Part shown: positions 8,123 through 15,026 of the stretch, in pieces
How positions within the stretch are numbered: the stretch's first letter is position 1
How the letters are laid out: each line of letters starts with the position of its first letter
DNA from: Treponema sp.
GTDB lineage: Bacteria > Spirochaetota > Spirochaetia > Treponematales > Treponemataceae
Direction: 5' to 3'
Assembly: GCA_022640795.1 (NCBI GenBank)
Contig: JALCCK010000029.1
Span: 1 to 34,784 of the forward strand
Length of the DNA: 34,784 nt
Position numbers and translations under genes: made by a program
The notes under the pieces: model-generated
Told to the model about the DNA's origin: nothing
Databases searched by the model: none
Seen by the model: only the letters and a program-made list of their open reading frames with translations

Positions 8123-8918
8123 GCATGTGCTGGCAGTTTCAAAGCTGAATGCATTCTACGGCGACGCGCAAATCTTAAACGAAGTCACAGTATCGGTTGA
8201 GTCCGGAGAAGTAGTGTGCCTTACGGGACCGAACGGAAGCGGGAAATCAACACTGCTCACCTTACTGGCCGGACTTACCCATAGAAACCTTTCAGCATCC
8301 TCTACAGATCCGTCAGGCGTTCCGACATTCGATGGAATTCCACTTACGACATTCACAAGAAAACAAACCGCACGCCATGTAGGTTTCCTGTCACAAAATG
8401 AGAACTACGCATGGAATCATTCGGTACGTGACGTAATTCTAACCGGACGCTATTCCCATACAAAAAACGGACTTTATACAGCAGAAGATTTCCGCATCGT
8501 AGAAAAAAAGATGGAAGAAGTCGGCATTTCCGATTTACGCGACAAAAAAGTATTCAATCTCTCAGGAGGAGAATTTCAGAAAGTCCGTATAACCCGCGCA
8601 CTCGTCCAGGAACCGGATTTTCTTTTGCTTGATGAACCGGTCGCAAATCTTGATTTCGGCTTTCAGTCGCGGCTGCTGAAAGAGCTGTGTACCTGCGCAC
8701 ATAACGACGGACCCGGTCTCATCATTTCGATTCATGAACTCAATACAGCCGCCAGATTTGCAGACACAATAGCACTGCTCCCGAAACGGCAGCAGTGCAT
8801 AGTCGGTACGCCGGACAAAATCTTTCAGCCGGAAATTCTACGTTCAGCTTATAAAACTGATTTCGGTATCTTTGAACATCCGGCATATCACTGTCCGCAA
8901 ATATACACATTACAATAA
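8109..8918 (+). CDS. ABC importer ATP-binding protein, BtuD/FecE type
   Basis: The 269-residue protein is a complete ABC ATPase. Walker A is GPNGSGKST (40-48), a Q-loop region is FLSQNENYAWNHSVRDVILTGRY, the signature is LSGGE (151-155), Walker B is FLLLDEP (171-177), and the switch His lies in ISIHEL. The sequence after the Q-loop is characteristic of the iron-siderophore/cobalamin class. It powers the permease encoded immediately upstream. The ATG at 8109 lies inside the end of the permease gene; a GTG at 8127 is a less likely alternative. It is the last gene of the importer and meets the convergent membrane-protein gene after 30 bases, with no obvious terminator. Confidence 0.93.
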   Translation: MKKNKHVLAVSKLNAFYGDAQILNEVTVSVESGEVVCLTGPNGSGKSTLLTLLAGLTHRNLSASSTDPSGVPTFDGIPLTTFTRKQTARHVGFLSQNENYAWNHSVRDVILTGRYSHTKNGLYTAEDFRIVEKKMEEVGISDLRDKKVFNLSGGEFQKVRITRALVQEPDFLLLDEPVANLDFGFQSRLLKELCTCAHNDGPGLIISIHELNTAARFADTIALLPKRQQCIVGTPDKIFQPEILRSAYKTDFGIFEHPAYHCPQIYTLQ

Positions 8919-8948
8919 AATGCCCTGAATCTACCAGATAATACCATC

Positions 8949-9410
8949 TTAGTCTTTTACAACAACCACGGAACCGAGAACCAGCAGATGCGCAGAAAGT
9001 TGTTTAAAATACGCAAGCAAACTTGACAAGCTGCTGAAGACATTACCACCGAGAATACCGCTCTTTCCCATTATATCAACAAGAATAACAACGGCAATCC
9101 ATACAACAATAATTACAAGCATCAGTACTCGTGTCAAACGAATTCCGGTATTCACAAAAAGCTGAAGTAATAAAAAAACACCGGCAAGCAGCTCGATGAT
9201 TCCAAGAGCAATGATCACGGCATCAGCCGCTGAACCGTTACTTATAAGACTGTTAACTGCATAGGCAACTTCATTATTTCTGAGTCCTGCTTCAATTTTC
9301 CCGAAGAACCCGGAATCAAGTTGCAGCGTAATGATACCGCTGGCTATAAAAAAAAGTGCCAGGCCCAGCTGTAAAATTACCATCCCAATCGTACGCCGTT
9401 TTTCAGACAT
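8949..9410 (-). CDS. Hypothetical four-TM membrane protein
   Basis: I do not recognise a named family with confidence. The 153-residue protein has about four hydrophobic segments: near 10-30, 60-80, 90-110 and 130-150 (LSAHLLVLGSVVVV). An extramembrane stretch after TM1 contains LDSGFFGKIEAGLRNNE. The layout recalls small DoxX-like membrane proteins, but no diagnostic motif is clear. I prefer the ATG at 9408-9410, which has AGGAG nine bases upstream (9420-9424); a TTG six bases earlier would sit too close to that site. It follows the ASCH gene on the same strand after about 100 bp containing a perfect 7-bp inverted repeat, so it may be separately regulated. Confidence 0.6.
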   Translation of the reverse strand: MSEKRRTIGMVILQLGLALFFIASGIITLQLDSGFFGKIEAGLRNNEVAYAVNSLISNGSAADAVIIALGIIELLAGVFLLLQLFVNTGIRLTRVLMLVIIVVWIAVVILVDIMGKSGILGGNVFSSLSSLLAYFKQLSAHLLVLGSVVVVKD

Positions 9411-9438
9411 AATCAAAATCTCCTTATATGTAAACTTA

Positions 9439-9459
9439 CAGACAGCCGTTATCTGTCTG
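9439..9459. repeat. Perfect 7-bp inverted repeat upstream of the four-TM gene
   Basis: CAGACAG (9439-9445) and CTGTCTG (9453-9459) flank a 7-base centre. The repeat lies about 30 bases before the ATG of the four-TM protein and about 50 bases after the ASCH stop. There is no U-tract, so an operator or processing hairpin is as likely as a terminator. Confidence 0.4.
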
Positions 9460-9511
9460 CTACATTCTCCTTAGTCAGACCCGGGACTACGAATAAGTTT
9501 TTCCCCGTATA

Positions 9512-9961
9512 TTACCGGTACACGACATGAAACTGTTCAAAAACGACATTCATATCAGGTGAAAAATCATATCCCGTTATTTCACTGTCATCGGCAAAAA
9601 ATTCATTATACCGTTTACGCCATTCGTCCAGATTCTCATCTTCGCCTTCTTTCCGGGCCATTTCCCAGGTTACCTCATTATAAGGAAGAACAGAAACCTC
9701 CGTCATTTCTATTATGCACCGCGGTTCTTCTTCCTGATCCTTCACAATATAAAGGTCTCCGGTCATCGGCAGCGGTTCGTTATCAATTCGATACGATGCA
9801 TAAGCACTGAAAACCGCCGTTTTTTTTTCTGCCATAACCAGCGCCAAAAGTGCAGCCCCGTTGAAACCGGATGCCTCAAAAGAAAATTCACCGGTATACC
9901 GTTCATCAGGTTCCGCTCCTGAAGATTCAAGAAACTTCTGCCAATATATATCAGTATCCAT
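9512..9961 (-). CDS. ASCH domain-containing protein
   Basis: The 149-residue protein fits the bacterial ASCH family throughout. It has an N-terminal W..FL segment, FGFNG-like AALLALVMAEKKTAVFSAY (about 36-54), PLPMTGDLYIVKD, CIIEMTEVSVLPYNEVTWEMARKEGEDENLDEWR (in pieces, 82-115) and a C-terminal VVFEQFHVVY. The ASCH fold resembles PUA and is predicted to bind RNA; one member, E. coli YqfB, hydrolyses N4-acetylcytidine. The usual KTxT motif reads KTAV here (47-50), so the second Thr is replaced, and I would not assign that activity. It starts two bases after the upstream 3-TM gene stops. No clear ribosome site separates them, suggesting translational coupling. Confidence 0.8.
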   Translation of the reverse strand: MDTDIYWQKFLESSGAEPDERYTGEFSFEASGFNGAALLALVMAEKKTAVFSAYASYRIDNEPLPMTGDLYIVKDQEEEPRCIIEMTEVSVLPYNEVTWEMARKEGEDENLDEWRKRYNEFFADDSEITGYDFSPDMNVVFEQFHVVYR

Positions 9962-9963
9962 TA

Positions 9964-10260
9964 TCAGTACCGTGTCCGTATTATCATCAATATAAAGGCA
10001 ATGATAAAAAAAACCGAAGGGACTATCGTAAAAAGCAATGTCGCAAGCGGAATCCCGGCTATATAAATTCCCCCGGGAACAATAATTCCAAGATCAATCA
10101 TCATTTCATACACAATTCCAGCATACGAGGTAACAGCCCCGGCCACCAGCGACATCCATGCAGCATCTTTTGTCTTCGACCACAGCATAATGGCGAGAAA
10201 TGCTACGATACCGCCGAATATGAGTTTTATTGTATAAAGCACTATTTCAGATTGAAGCAC
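9964..10260 (-). CDS. Hypothetical small three-TM membrane protein
   Basis: The 98-residue protein is almost entirely hydrophobic, with three predicted membrane segments (about 5-26, 36-58 and 70-94) and short polar ends. The last residues, IIRTRY, give a basic tail. I recognise no family. The GTG start at 10258-10260 is supported by a strong AGGAGG five bases upstream, which overlaps the end of the preceding gene. It lies between the aminotransferase-like gene (9-base gap) and the ASCH gene (2-base gap), so the three are almost certainly one operon. The operon suggests a joint role that cannot be named from sequence. Confidence 0.65.
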   Translation of the reverse strand: MLQSEIVLYTIKLIFGGIVAFLAIMLWSKTKDAAWMSLVAGAVTSYAGIVYEMMIDLGIIVPGGIYIAGIPLATLLFTIVPSVFFIIAFILMIIRTRY

Positions 10261-10269
10261 TGCGACCTC

Positions 10270-11067
10270 CTACCCTGCAACGAACGGCGTATGCTGCAAC
10301 GTTGCAAAAACTCCTTTATCAGCTCCATACGGAACGATGGACGGCATGTCATAATCAGGACTTATGACCAAACCACATTCGAGACAATGCAGAATAAAAG
10401 CATCATAGTGCTCAACCGGAACTTTCGGATAGAGATATGGTCCCCGCCGGGTCCAGTAGTCGGTCAGGACCGTATCATAGCAGAACCAGTCTTTTTCTTC
10501 TCTTGCCTGGAGTGCAGCAATCATATCATAAACAGAACGGACTGCAGCGGCAGCAAGCGGAGCAGCAATACGTTCCGAAGAAGGGAGTGCTAGACGTGCT
10601 TTTTCGGGAACAGCACCGGCGGAAAGTGCCATAAAAAACAGGGCCCCCGCCCACGGCAGCGGTGGTTCTACAATCACTGCGCGTATCAACCGCCAGTCTA
10701 TGTCCCCCTGACTCCACGGTTTCCAGAATGAGGTGCTGTCCGGGCATACGCTCAGAGCTGATTCCAGCGCCGTCCGCTTGTCTGTATAAACATATACTAT
10801 CCGCGGTGAGCAGAGTAATTCACTGACCGCCTTCGCGATCCGGGGAGTAAAGCCGGTATCAAAACTTCCGGTAACCCCACGGTTCAATACGTTTTTAAAT
10901 ACCGTAAAGGCTGCTCCGCCACCCCAGCCCAGAATGGCTTTCCCGCCTTCCTGATACAGGTCCGTGAGCCGTGTTCCCTTCTGAGTATACAGAAAACAGC
11001 CACGCGCTCTTTTTATAACCCCATACCGTACGGTAAGTTCCGCTGCAAGCATATCAATTTTTTTCAT
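10270..11067 (-). CDS. Reduced aminotransferase-like hypothetical protein
   Basis: The 265-residue protein starts like a class III aminotransferase: RARGCFLYTQKGTRLTDLY, then GGKAILGWGGG and FTPRIAKAVSELL correspond to the family's cofactor-proximal N-terminal blocks. A later AVIVEPPLPWAGALF resembles the AVIVEP strand. The protein is only about 60% of normal family length. I find no DExxxGxGRTG-like segment and no convincing active-site Lys motif, so the PLP site looks degenerate. It may be a non-catalytic fold type I relative or an unrelated family. The ATG at 11065-11067 has no ribosome site; the predicted transcription start lies about six bases upstream. It leads the minus-strand cluster with the 3-TM and ASCH genes. 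Confidence 0.55.
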   Translation of the reverse strand: MKKIDMLAAELTVRYGVIKRARGCFLYTQKGTRLTDLYQEGGKAILGWGGGAAFTVFKNVLNRGVTGSFDTGFTPRIAKAVSELLCSPRIVYVYTDKRTALESALSVCPDSTSFWKPWSQGDIDWRLIRAVIVEPPLPWAGALFFMALSAGAVPEKARLALPSSERIAAPLAAAAVRSVYDMIAALQAREEKDWFCYDTVLTDYWTRRGPYLYPKVPVEHYDAFILHCLECGLVISPDYDMPSIVPYGADKGVFATLQHTPFVAG

Positions 11068-11072
11068 ATTTC

Positions 11073-11088
11073 TATACGTAGTATAACA
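11073..11088 (-). promoter_or_regulatory. Extended -10 promoter overlapped by a 13-bp palindrome
   Basis: On the minus strand TGTTATACT (TATACT at 11080-11085, TG at 11087-11088) is an extended -10, with the start expected near 11073. The palindrome TATACTACGTATA (11073-11085; arms TATAC/GTATA) covers the -10 and start site, as a repressor operator would. A one-mismatch copy of this palindrome is found at 24639-24651. Confidence 0.5.
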
Positions 11089-11117
11089 GATTATACTTTA
11101 TTTTACTACATTGTATA

Positions 11118-11126
11118 TGGTATAAT
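11118..11126 (+). promoter_or_regulatory. Extended -10 promoter of the aldehyde dehydrogenase gene
   Basis: TGG followed by a perfect TATAAT (11121-11126) forms an extended -10; the -35 region is only AT-rich. The expected start near 11133 gives a leader of about 18 bases with the AGAGGA ribosome site. Confidence 0.6.
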
Positions 11127-11150
11127 TAAAAAGACAAAACAGAGGAATTT

Positions 11151-12518
11151 ATGGACATTGCCAAAATAGTTAGTGAACAGAGAAAATTTTTTTCCAGCGG
11201 TATTACCCGTGACATTACGTACAGAAAAAATGCATTACGACTGCTGAAAACTTCTATGCTGAAATACGAAAAAGAATTGAACGACGCCTTGAAACTTGAC
11301 TTGAACAAGGCTCCCATGGAATCATTTATGACTGAAACAGCCCTCGTACAGGACGAAATAAAATATCAGCTGCGCCATATAAGCAAATGGTCGCGAAAAA
11401 AACATGCAGCGACGACTCTGGCACAATTCCCGTCAAAGGGAATTGTTATTCCGGAACCATACGGTGTAGTTCTCATCATGGCGCCATGGAATTATCCCTA
11501 TCTGCTGACTATGGACCCGCTCATCGGTGCACTTGCTGCCGGAAACTGCTGCATTTTAAAACCGTCAAATTATTCGATACACGTATCACAGGTTATAAAA
11601 AAAATCATTACCGACGTTTTTGAAGAAAATTATATTGCGGTAATTGAAGGCGGAAGGAACGAAAACACACAGCTTCTGAATCAACCGTTCGATTATATTT
11701 TCTTCACCGGCGGTAAAACGGTCGGACGTCTTGTTCTTGAAAAAGCCGCAGTCAACCTCACTCCTGTTACACTGGAACTCGGCGGTAAAAGTCCCTGCGT
11801 CATTACAAAGGATACTGACTGCCGGCAGAGTGCCAAAAGACTCGTATGGGGTAAATTTTTGAACTGCGGACAGACTTGTGTGGCACCGGATTACGTCCTC
11901 GTCGACAAAAGCATCAAAGAAGAATTACTTAATGACATCAAATACTGGATAGAAAAGATGTTCGGTCCGCAACCGCTGCAGAATACCGAGTACCCGAAAA
12001 TTATAAATGAAAAACATTTCACCCGAATACAGAAATATCTGAAAGACCAAAAGATTTTTCTCGGAGGAAAATCTGATAGTCATACACTGAAAATTGAACC
12101 AACAGTTGTTATCGATCCGGACCCCGGTTCCACGCTTATGCAGGAAGAAATCTTTGGACCGCTGCTGCCGGTTCTTTCCTATACCGATATACAGGAAGCA
12201 GTTGAATTTATCGTAAACCGCCCGGCCCCTCTTGCTCTGTATCTTTTTACAAATGACAAAAAGATACAGAATTTCTTCATGACGCAAATTCCATTCGGCG
12301 GCGGTTGTATCAACGATACGGTCATTCACCTGGCAAGTCCCTCTATGCCATTCGGGGGAACAGGAGCCAGCGGGATGGGATCATATCACGGAAAGTACAG
12401 CTTCGACACATTCAGCAGAGAAAAAAGTATCATAGTACGGGGTTTTTCCCTTGATTTACCGTTCAGATATCATCCCTACAGCACAAAAAATAAGAAAATA
12501 TTGCAGACACTTATGTAA
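11151..12518 (+). CDS. Aldehyde dehydrogenase, class 3-like
   Basis: The 455-residue length fits the short class 3-type (ALDH3-like) branch. Key blocks are EPYGVVLIMAPWNYPYLLTMDPLIGALAAGN (in pieces), FFTGGKTVGR (NAD(P) site), the general-base Glu209 in LELGGKSPC and the catalytic Cys243 in NCGQTCVAPDY. The 34-residue Glu-Cys spacing is standard for the superfamily. A C-terminal block includes EEIFGPLLPV and MPFGGTGASGMGSYHGKYSFDTFS. It should oxidise an aldehyde to the acid with NAD(P); this branch often acts on medium- or long-chain aldehydes, but the substrate is not evident. The ATG at 11151 has AGAGGA four bases upstream. A flavin reductase-like gene follows after 57 bases. Confidence 0.93.
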   Translation: MDIAKIVSEQRKFFSSGITRDITYRKNALRLLKTSMLKYEKELNDALKLDLNKAPMESFMTETALVQDEIKYQLRHISKWSRKKHAATTLAQFPSKGIVIPEPYGVVLIMAPWNYPYLLTMDPLIGALAAGNCCILKPSNYSIHVSQVIKKIITDVFEENYIAVIEGGRNENTQLLNQPFDYIFFTGGKTVGRLVLEKAAVNLTPVTLELGGKSPCVITKDTDCRQSAKRLVWGKFLNCGQTCVAPDYVLVDKSIKEELLNDIKYWIEKMFGPQPLQNTEYPKIINEKHFTRIQKYLKDQKIFLGGKSDSHTLKIEPTVVIDPDPGSTLMQEEIFGPLLPVLSYTDIQEAVEFIVNRPAPLALYLFTNDKKIQNFFMTQIPFGGGCINDTVIHLASPSMPFGGTGASGMGSYHGKYSFDTFSREKSIIVRGFSLDLPFRYHPYSTKNKKILQTLM

Positions 12519-12575
12519 TTCCAAGATTCCCGGCAGTAACGTAGTTTTATTAATTTTCTTGTATAGGAGCATAAA

Positions 12576-13067
12576 ATGAAAAAAGAAGCCACAAAAAGAA
12601 GTGCCATAACCCCAAGACCATGTCTGATCGTTTCCAGCCGCGCTAAAAACGGAGAAGAAGACGCACTTGTTGTTGCATATGGCGGAAACTGCAGCTATGA
12701 TCCGCCGATGGTTATGGTTGGTATTGTTCCAAGCCGTTATTCCTATCACTGTATAAAAGAATCGGGCTGCTTTGTCGTAAATTTACCGGCGGGCAACTTT
12801 AAAAAGGAATACGATTATCTCGGCAGTGTAAGCAGGAGAGATGAAGACAAATTTGCCAAAATGAATATACAAACCCGGAACGGAGATATCGTTGATGCTC
12901 CGATGCTTATTGATTGTCCGGTAAACATAGAGTGTTCCGTTGTCGATTCCATAAGAACCGGAAGCCATGAAATGTTCATTGGAAAAGTTGAAAAAGTCCA
13001 TGCAGATGCAGAGCTTTTAAAGGCTGACGGTTCCATTGATTTTTCAAAAATAGATTTGATACACTAG
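12576..13067 (+). CDS. Flavin reductase-like (flavoredoxin family) protein
   Basis: The 163-residue protein matches the FMN-binding split-barrel flavin reductase family. Evidence includes TPRPCLIVSSR near the N-terminus, the PPMVMVGIVPSRYSYHCIKESGCFVVNLP block (in pieces, about 43-72) that contacts flavin, VECSVVDSI-like strand sequence and a terminal DFSKIDLIH. Members bind FMN non-covalently and act as flavin reductases or electron carriers, usually as cytoplasmic dimers; the redox partner here is unknown. The ATG at 12576 has AGGAG six bases upstream. It is close enough to the aldehyde dehydrogenase gene to share its transcript. Confidence 0.85.
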   Translation: MKKEATKRSAITPRPCLIVSSRAKNGEEDALVVAYGGNCSYDPPMVMVGIVPSRYSYHCIKESGCFVVNLPAGNFKKEYDYLGSVSRRDEDKFAKMNIQTRNGDIVDAPMLIDCPVNIECSVVDSIRTGSHEMFIGKVEKVHADAELLKADGSIDFSKIDLIH

Positions 13068-13094
13068 AGAACGGTTATCTGCAAAGTGTATAAC

Positions 13095-13112
13095 TATGCA
13101 AAATACTGCATA
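13095..13112. repeat. TATGCA/TGCATA inverted repeat upstream of the opp promoter
   Basis: TATGCA (13095-13100) and TGCATA (13107-13112) form an inverted repeat with a 6-base centre. TGCATA occurs again at 13181-13186, inside the spacer of the opp promoter. The 226-bp gap before oppA otherwise holds GCACGTGC at 13126-13133, the promoter, two hairpins and the ribosome site. Confidence 0.35.
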
Positions 13113-13170
13113 AGTGTAGTCAACAGCACGTGCCTTTTATTGTAAATTTATGCGTCAAAATGAAACCCCC

Positions 13171-13199
13171 TTTACATAAATGCATATTTATACTATACT
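13171..13199 (+). promoter_or_regulatory. Sigma70-type promoter of the opp operon
   Basis: TTTACA (13171-13176) is separated by exactly 17 bases from TATACT (13194-13199), each one base from consensus. Transcription is expected to start near 13206, at the first base of the hairpin described next. Confidence 0.65.
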
Positions 13200-13204
13200 A
13201 TATT

Positions 13205-13247
13205 AAAACAAGGGAGTTGACAGTTACGCTGTTAACTCCCTTGTTTT
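13205..13247 (+). terminator. Strong terminator-like hairpin at the 5' end of the opp transcript
   Basis: A 19-bp stem (arms 13205-13223 and 13229-13247, one G-U pair, loop TTACG) contains the core AAGGGAGTT/AACTCCCTT. A-tracts and T-tracts flank it, so it is bidirectional. It would terminate read-through from the flavin reductase gene. It also lies between the only good promoter I see and oppA, 46 bases before the ATG, so it may be an attenuator or a 5' stabiliser of opp mRNA. Confidence 0.75.
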
Positions 13248-13261
13248 TAAAATTTATCTGA

Positions 13262-13278
13262 AAAAGTGTGACACTTTT
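13262..13278 (+). other. Small hairpin just upstream of the oppA ribosome site
   Basis: AAAAGTG (13262-13268) and CACTTTT (13272-13278) form a 7-bp stem with loop TGA. It ends three to four bases before the AAGGAG ribosome site (13282 onward) and may affect ribosome loading on oppA. Confidence 0.4.
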
Positions 13279-13293
13279 ATCAAGGAGAAAAGG

Positions 13294-14946
13294 ATGAAAA
13301 AAATTTTACCCTTCGTTCTTTCTGCAGCACTCATTGCCTCTCTGTTTTCCTGCTCTGGAAAATCAGATAAAAAAGAAGCAGCTGCTCCGGCAGAAAAGAA
13401 AAACAACATTCTCAACGTTATGATTGAGGTTGAAGTAGAAAGTCTCGATCCGCAACAGGCTACGGACGGAACATCTTTTGAAGTCATAGCAGATTACACC
13501 GACGGGCTCAAACAAATGGCGGCAGACGGTTCCGTAATCGACGCTCTCTGTGCAGACGAAACTGTTTCAGACGACGGGATGACGTATACATTCAAAATTC
13601 GGGATGACGCAAACTGGTCCAACGGACAGCCGGTTACGGCAGCCGACTTCGTATTTGGCTGGAGACGTGCTGCAGATCCTGCAACGGCTTCGGAATATGC
13701 ATATATGATGAGCGACATCGGTCAAATAAAAAATGCCGCTGCCATTGAAGCCGGACAGATGCCGGCTGAACAGCTCGGTGTTACAGCACTTGATGAAAAA
13801 ACACTGAAAGTCCAGCTGGAAGTTCCGGTCTCGTATTTCGACCAGTTGTTGTATTTTCCAACCTTTTATCCGGTAAACGAAGAATTTTATAAGAAATGCG
13901 GCGATACGTACGCAACCAGCGCTGATACAGTTCTCAGCAACGGAGCTTTCATGCTCACCGATTATCAGCCTGCTGCAAACAATTTTACGCTGGTCAAAAA
14001 TCCTAAATACTATAATGCCGACAAAGTCTCTCTCGACGGACTTAATTATCAGGTAATCAAAGACAGCCAGCAGGCCCTTATGAGCTACCAGAACGGCGAC
14101 CTGGATATTATTCAGCTTGCAGGTGACCAGGTAGATCAAATTAAAGGTGATCCGGAATTCAAGAGTGTCGGCGCCGGCTATCTCTGGTATATCAGCCCGA
14201 ATGTTGCAACTTCATCGGAACTTGCAAATCTTAATATGCGCTATGCTCTCACTCACGCACTTGACCGGCAGACTATCGTAGACAGCGTCGTAAAAGACGG
14301 TTCCACCGCAGCTTTTGCCAGCGTCCCGAATGAACTCGCCTATAATCACGGGAAAGATTTTACTCCGAATCAGACGGAATTTGCCGATTACTGTGCGTTC
14401 GACAAAAATAAAGCGCTTGATTATTATAATAAAGCAAAAGCCGAACTTGGCAAGGATTCTTTCTCGTTCGAGATGATTGTTGATGATACAGAAATTCAGC
14501 AGAATGTCGCGGCAGTAATAAAAGAAGAGCTCGAAAGCACACTTCCCGGTATGACCATCAGCCTTCGTGTCGAACCGAAAAAACAGCGCGTTCAGGATAT
14601 GCAGGACGGCGCTTTCACACTCGGTCTTACCCGCTGGGGACCTGACTACGCAGATCCAATGACCTATCTTGGCATGTGGGTTACAAACAATTCCAACAAC
14701 TACGGTTTATGGAGCAACGCAGAATACGATGCTCTCATCGAAGAATGTACAACGGGCGATCTCTGTACAGATCTCGACGGCAGATGGGCTGCAATGAAAA
14801 AAGCAGAAGGAATTGTAATGAAAGAAGCGGTTATATTCCCGCTGTATCAGCAGGCAAATGCCGATATGATCAAGAGCAACGTAACGGGAATTGAATTCCA
14901 CCCGGTAGCTCTTAACCGCGTCTATAAAAACACGGTAAAAAAATAA
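13294..14946 (+). CDS. oppA: Oligopeptide ABC transporter substrate-binding lipoprotein
   Basis: The 550-residue protein has a lipoprotein signal (lysines at 2-3, a hydrophobic core, lipobox LFSC with lipidated Cys20) followed by a charged Lys/Ala/Glu linker. The body is an SBP family 5 (OppA/DppA) protein with ESLDPQQATDG, the long block around DGMTYTFKIRDDANWSNGQPVTAADFVFGWRR (in pieces) and TRWGPDYADPMTYLGMW near 445. It should bind peptides in the periplasm, anchored to a membrane. The ATG at 13294 follows a purine-rich AAGGAGAAAAGG. It is the first gene of oppABCDF. An 11-bp inverted repeat after its stop may protect its mRNA 3' end and give it higher expression than the permease genes. 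Confidence 0.95.
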   Translation: MKKILPFVLSAALIASLFSCSGKSDKKEAAAPAEKKNNILNVMIEVEVESLDPQQATDGTSFEVIADYTDGLKQMAADGSVIDALCADETVSDDGMTYTFKIRDDANWSNGQPVTAADFVFGWRRAADPATASEYAYMMSDIGQIKNAAAIEAGQMPAEQLGVTALDEKTLKVQLEVPVSYFDQLLYFPTFYPVNEEFYKKCGDTYATSADTVLSNGAFMLTDYQPAANNFTLVKNPKYYNADKVSLDGLNYQVIKDSQQALMSYQNGDLDIIQLAGDQVDQIKGDPEFKSVGAGYLWYISPNVATSSELANLNMRYALTHALDRQTIVDSVVKDGSTAAFASVPNELAYNHGKDFTPNQTEFADYCAFDKNKALDYYNKAKAELGKDSFSFEMIVDDTEIQQNVAAVIKEELESTLPGMTISLRVEPKKQRVQDMQDGAFTLGLTRWGPDYADPMTYLGMWVTNNSNNYGLWSNAEYDALIEECTTGDLCTDLDGRWAAMKKAEGIVMKEAVIFPLYQQANADMIKSNVTGIEFHPVALNRVYKNTVKK

Positions 14947-14958
14947 AACAACAGGTTT

Positions 14959-15006
14959 GACTGAATTCCGACCGGACAGATAAATCTGGATGATTGGAAT
15001 TCAGTC
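14959..15006 (+). other. Inverted repeat between oppA and oppB
   Basis: GACTGAATTCC (14959-14969) and GGAATTCAGTC (14996-15006) are perfect 11-bp arms around a 26-base centre that contains a second small stem (CAGA/TCTG). It has no U-tract. Intercistronic hairpins after binding-protein genes commonly stabilise the upstream message; that role is inferred here. It covers a TTG at 14994 that would otherwise be a possible oppB start. Confidence 0.6.
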
Positions 15007-15026
15007 TCAAACACAAGGTAGAACTT

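Noticed and set aside
13217..13222. Perfect TTGACA in the opp leader as a -35 box
   Set aside because: It lies inside the hairpin arm and no -10-like hexamer follows at 16-18 bases; TTTACA-17-TATACT just upstream is better.
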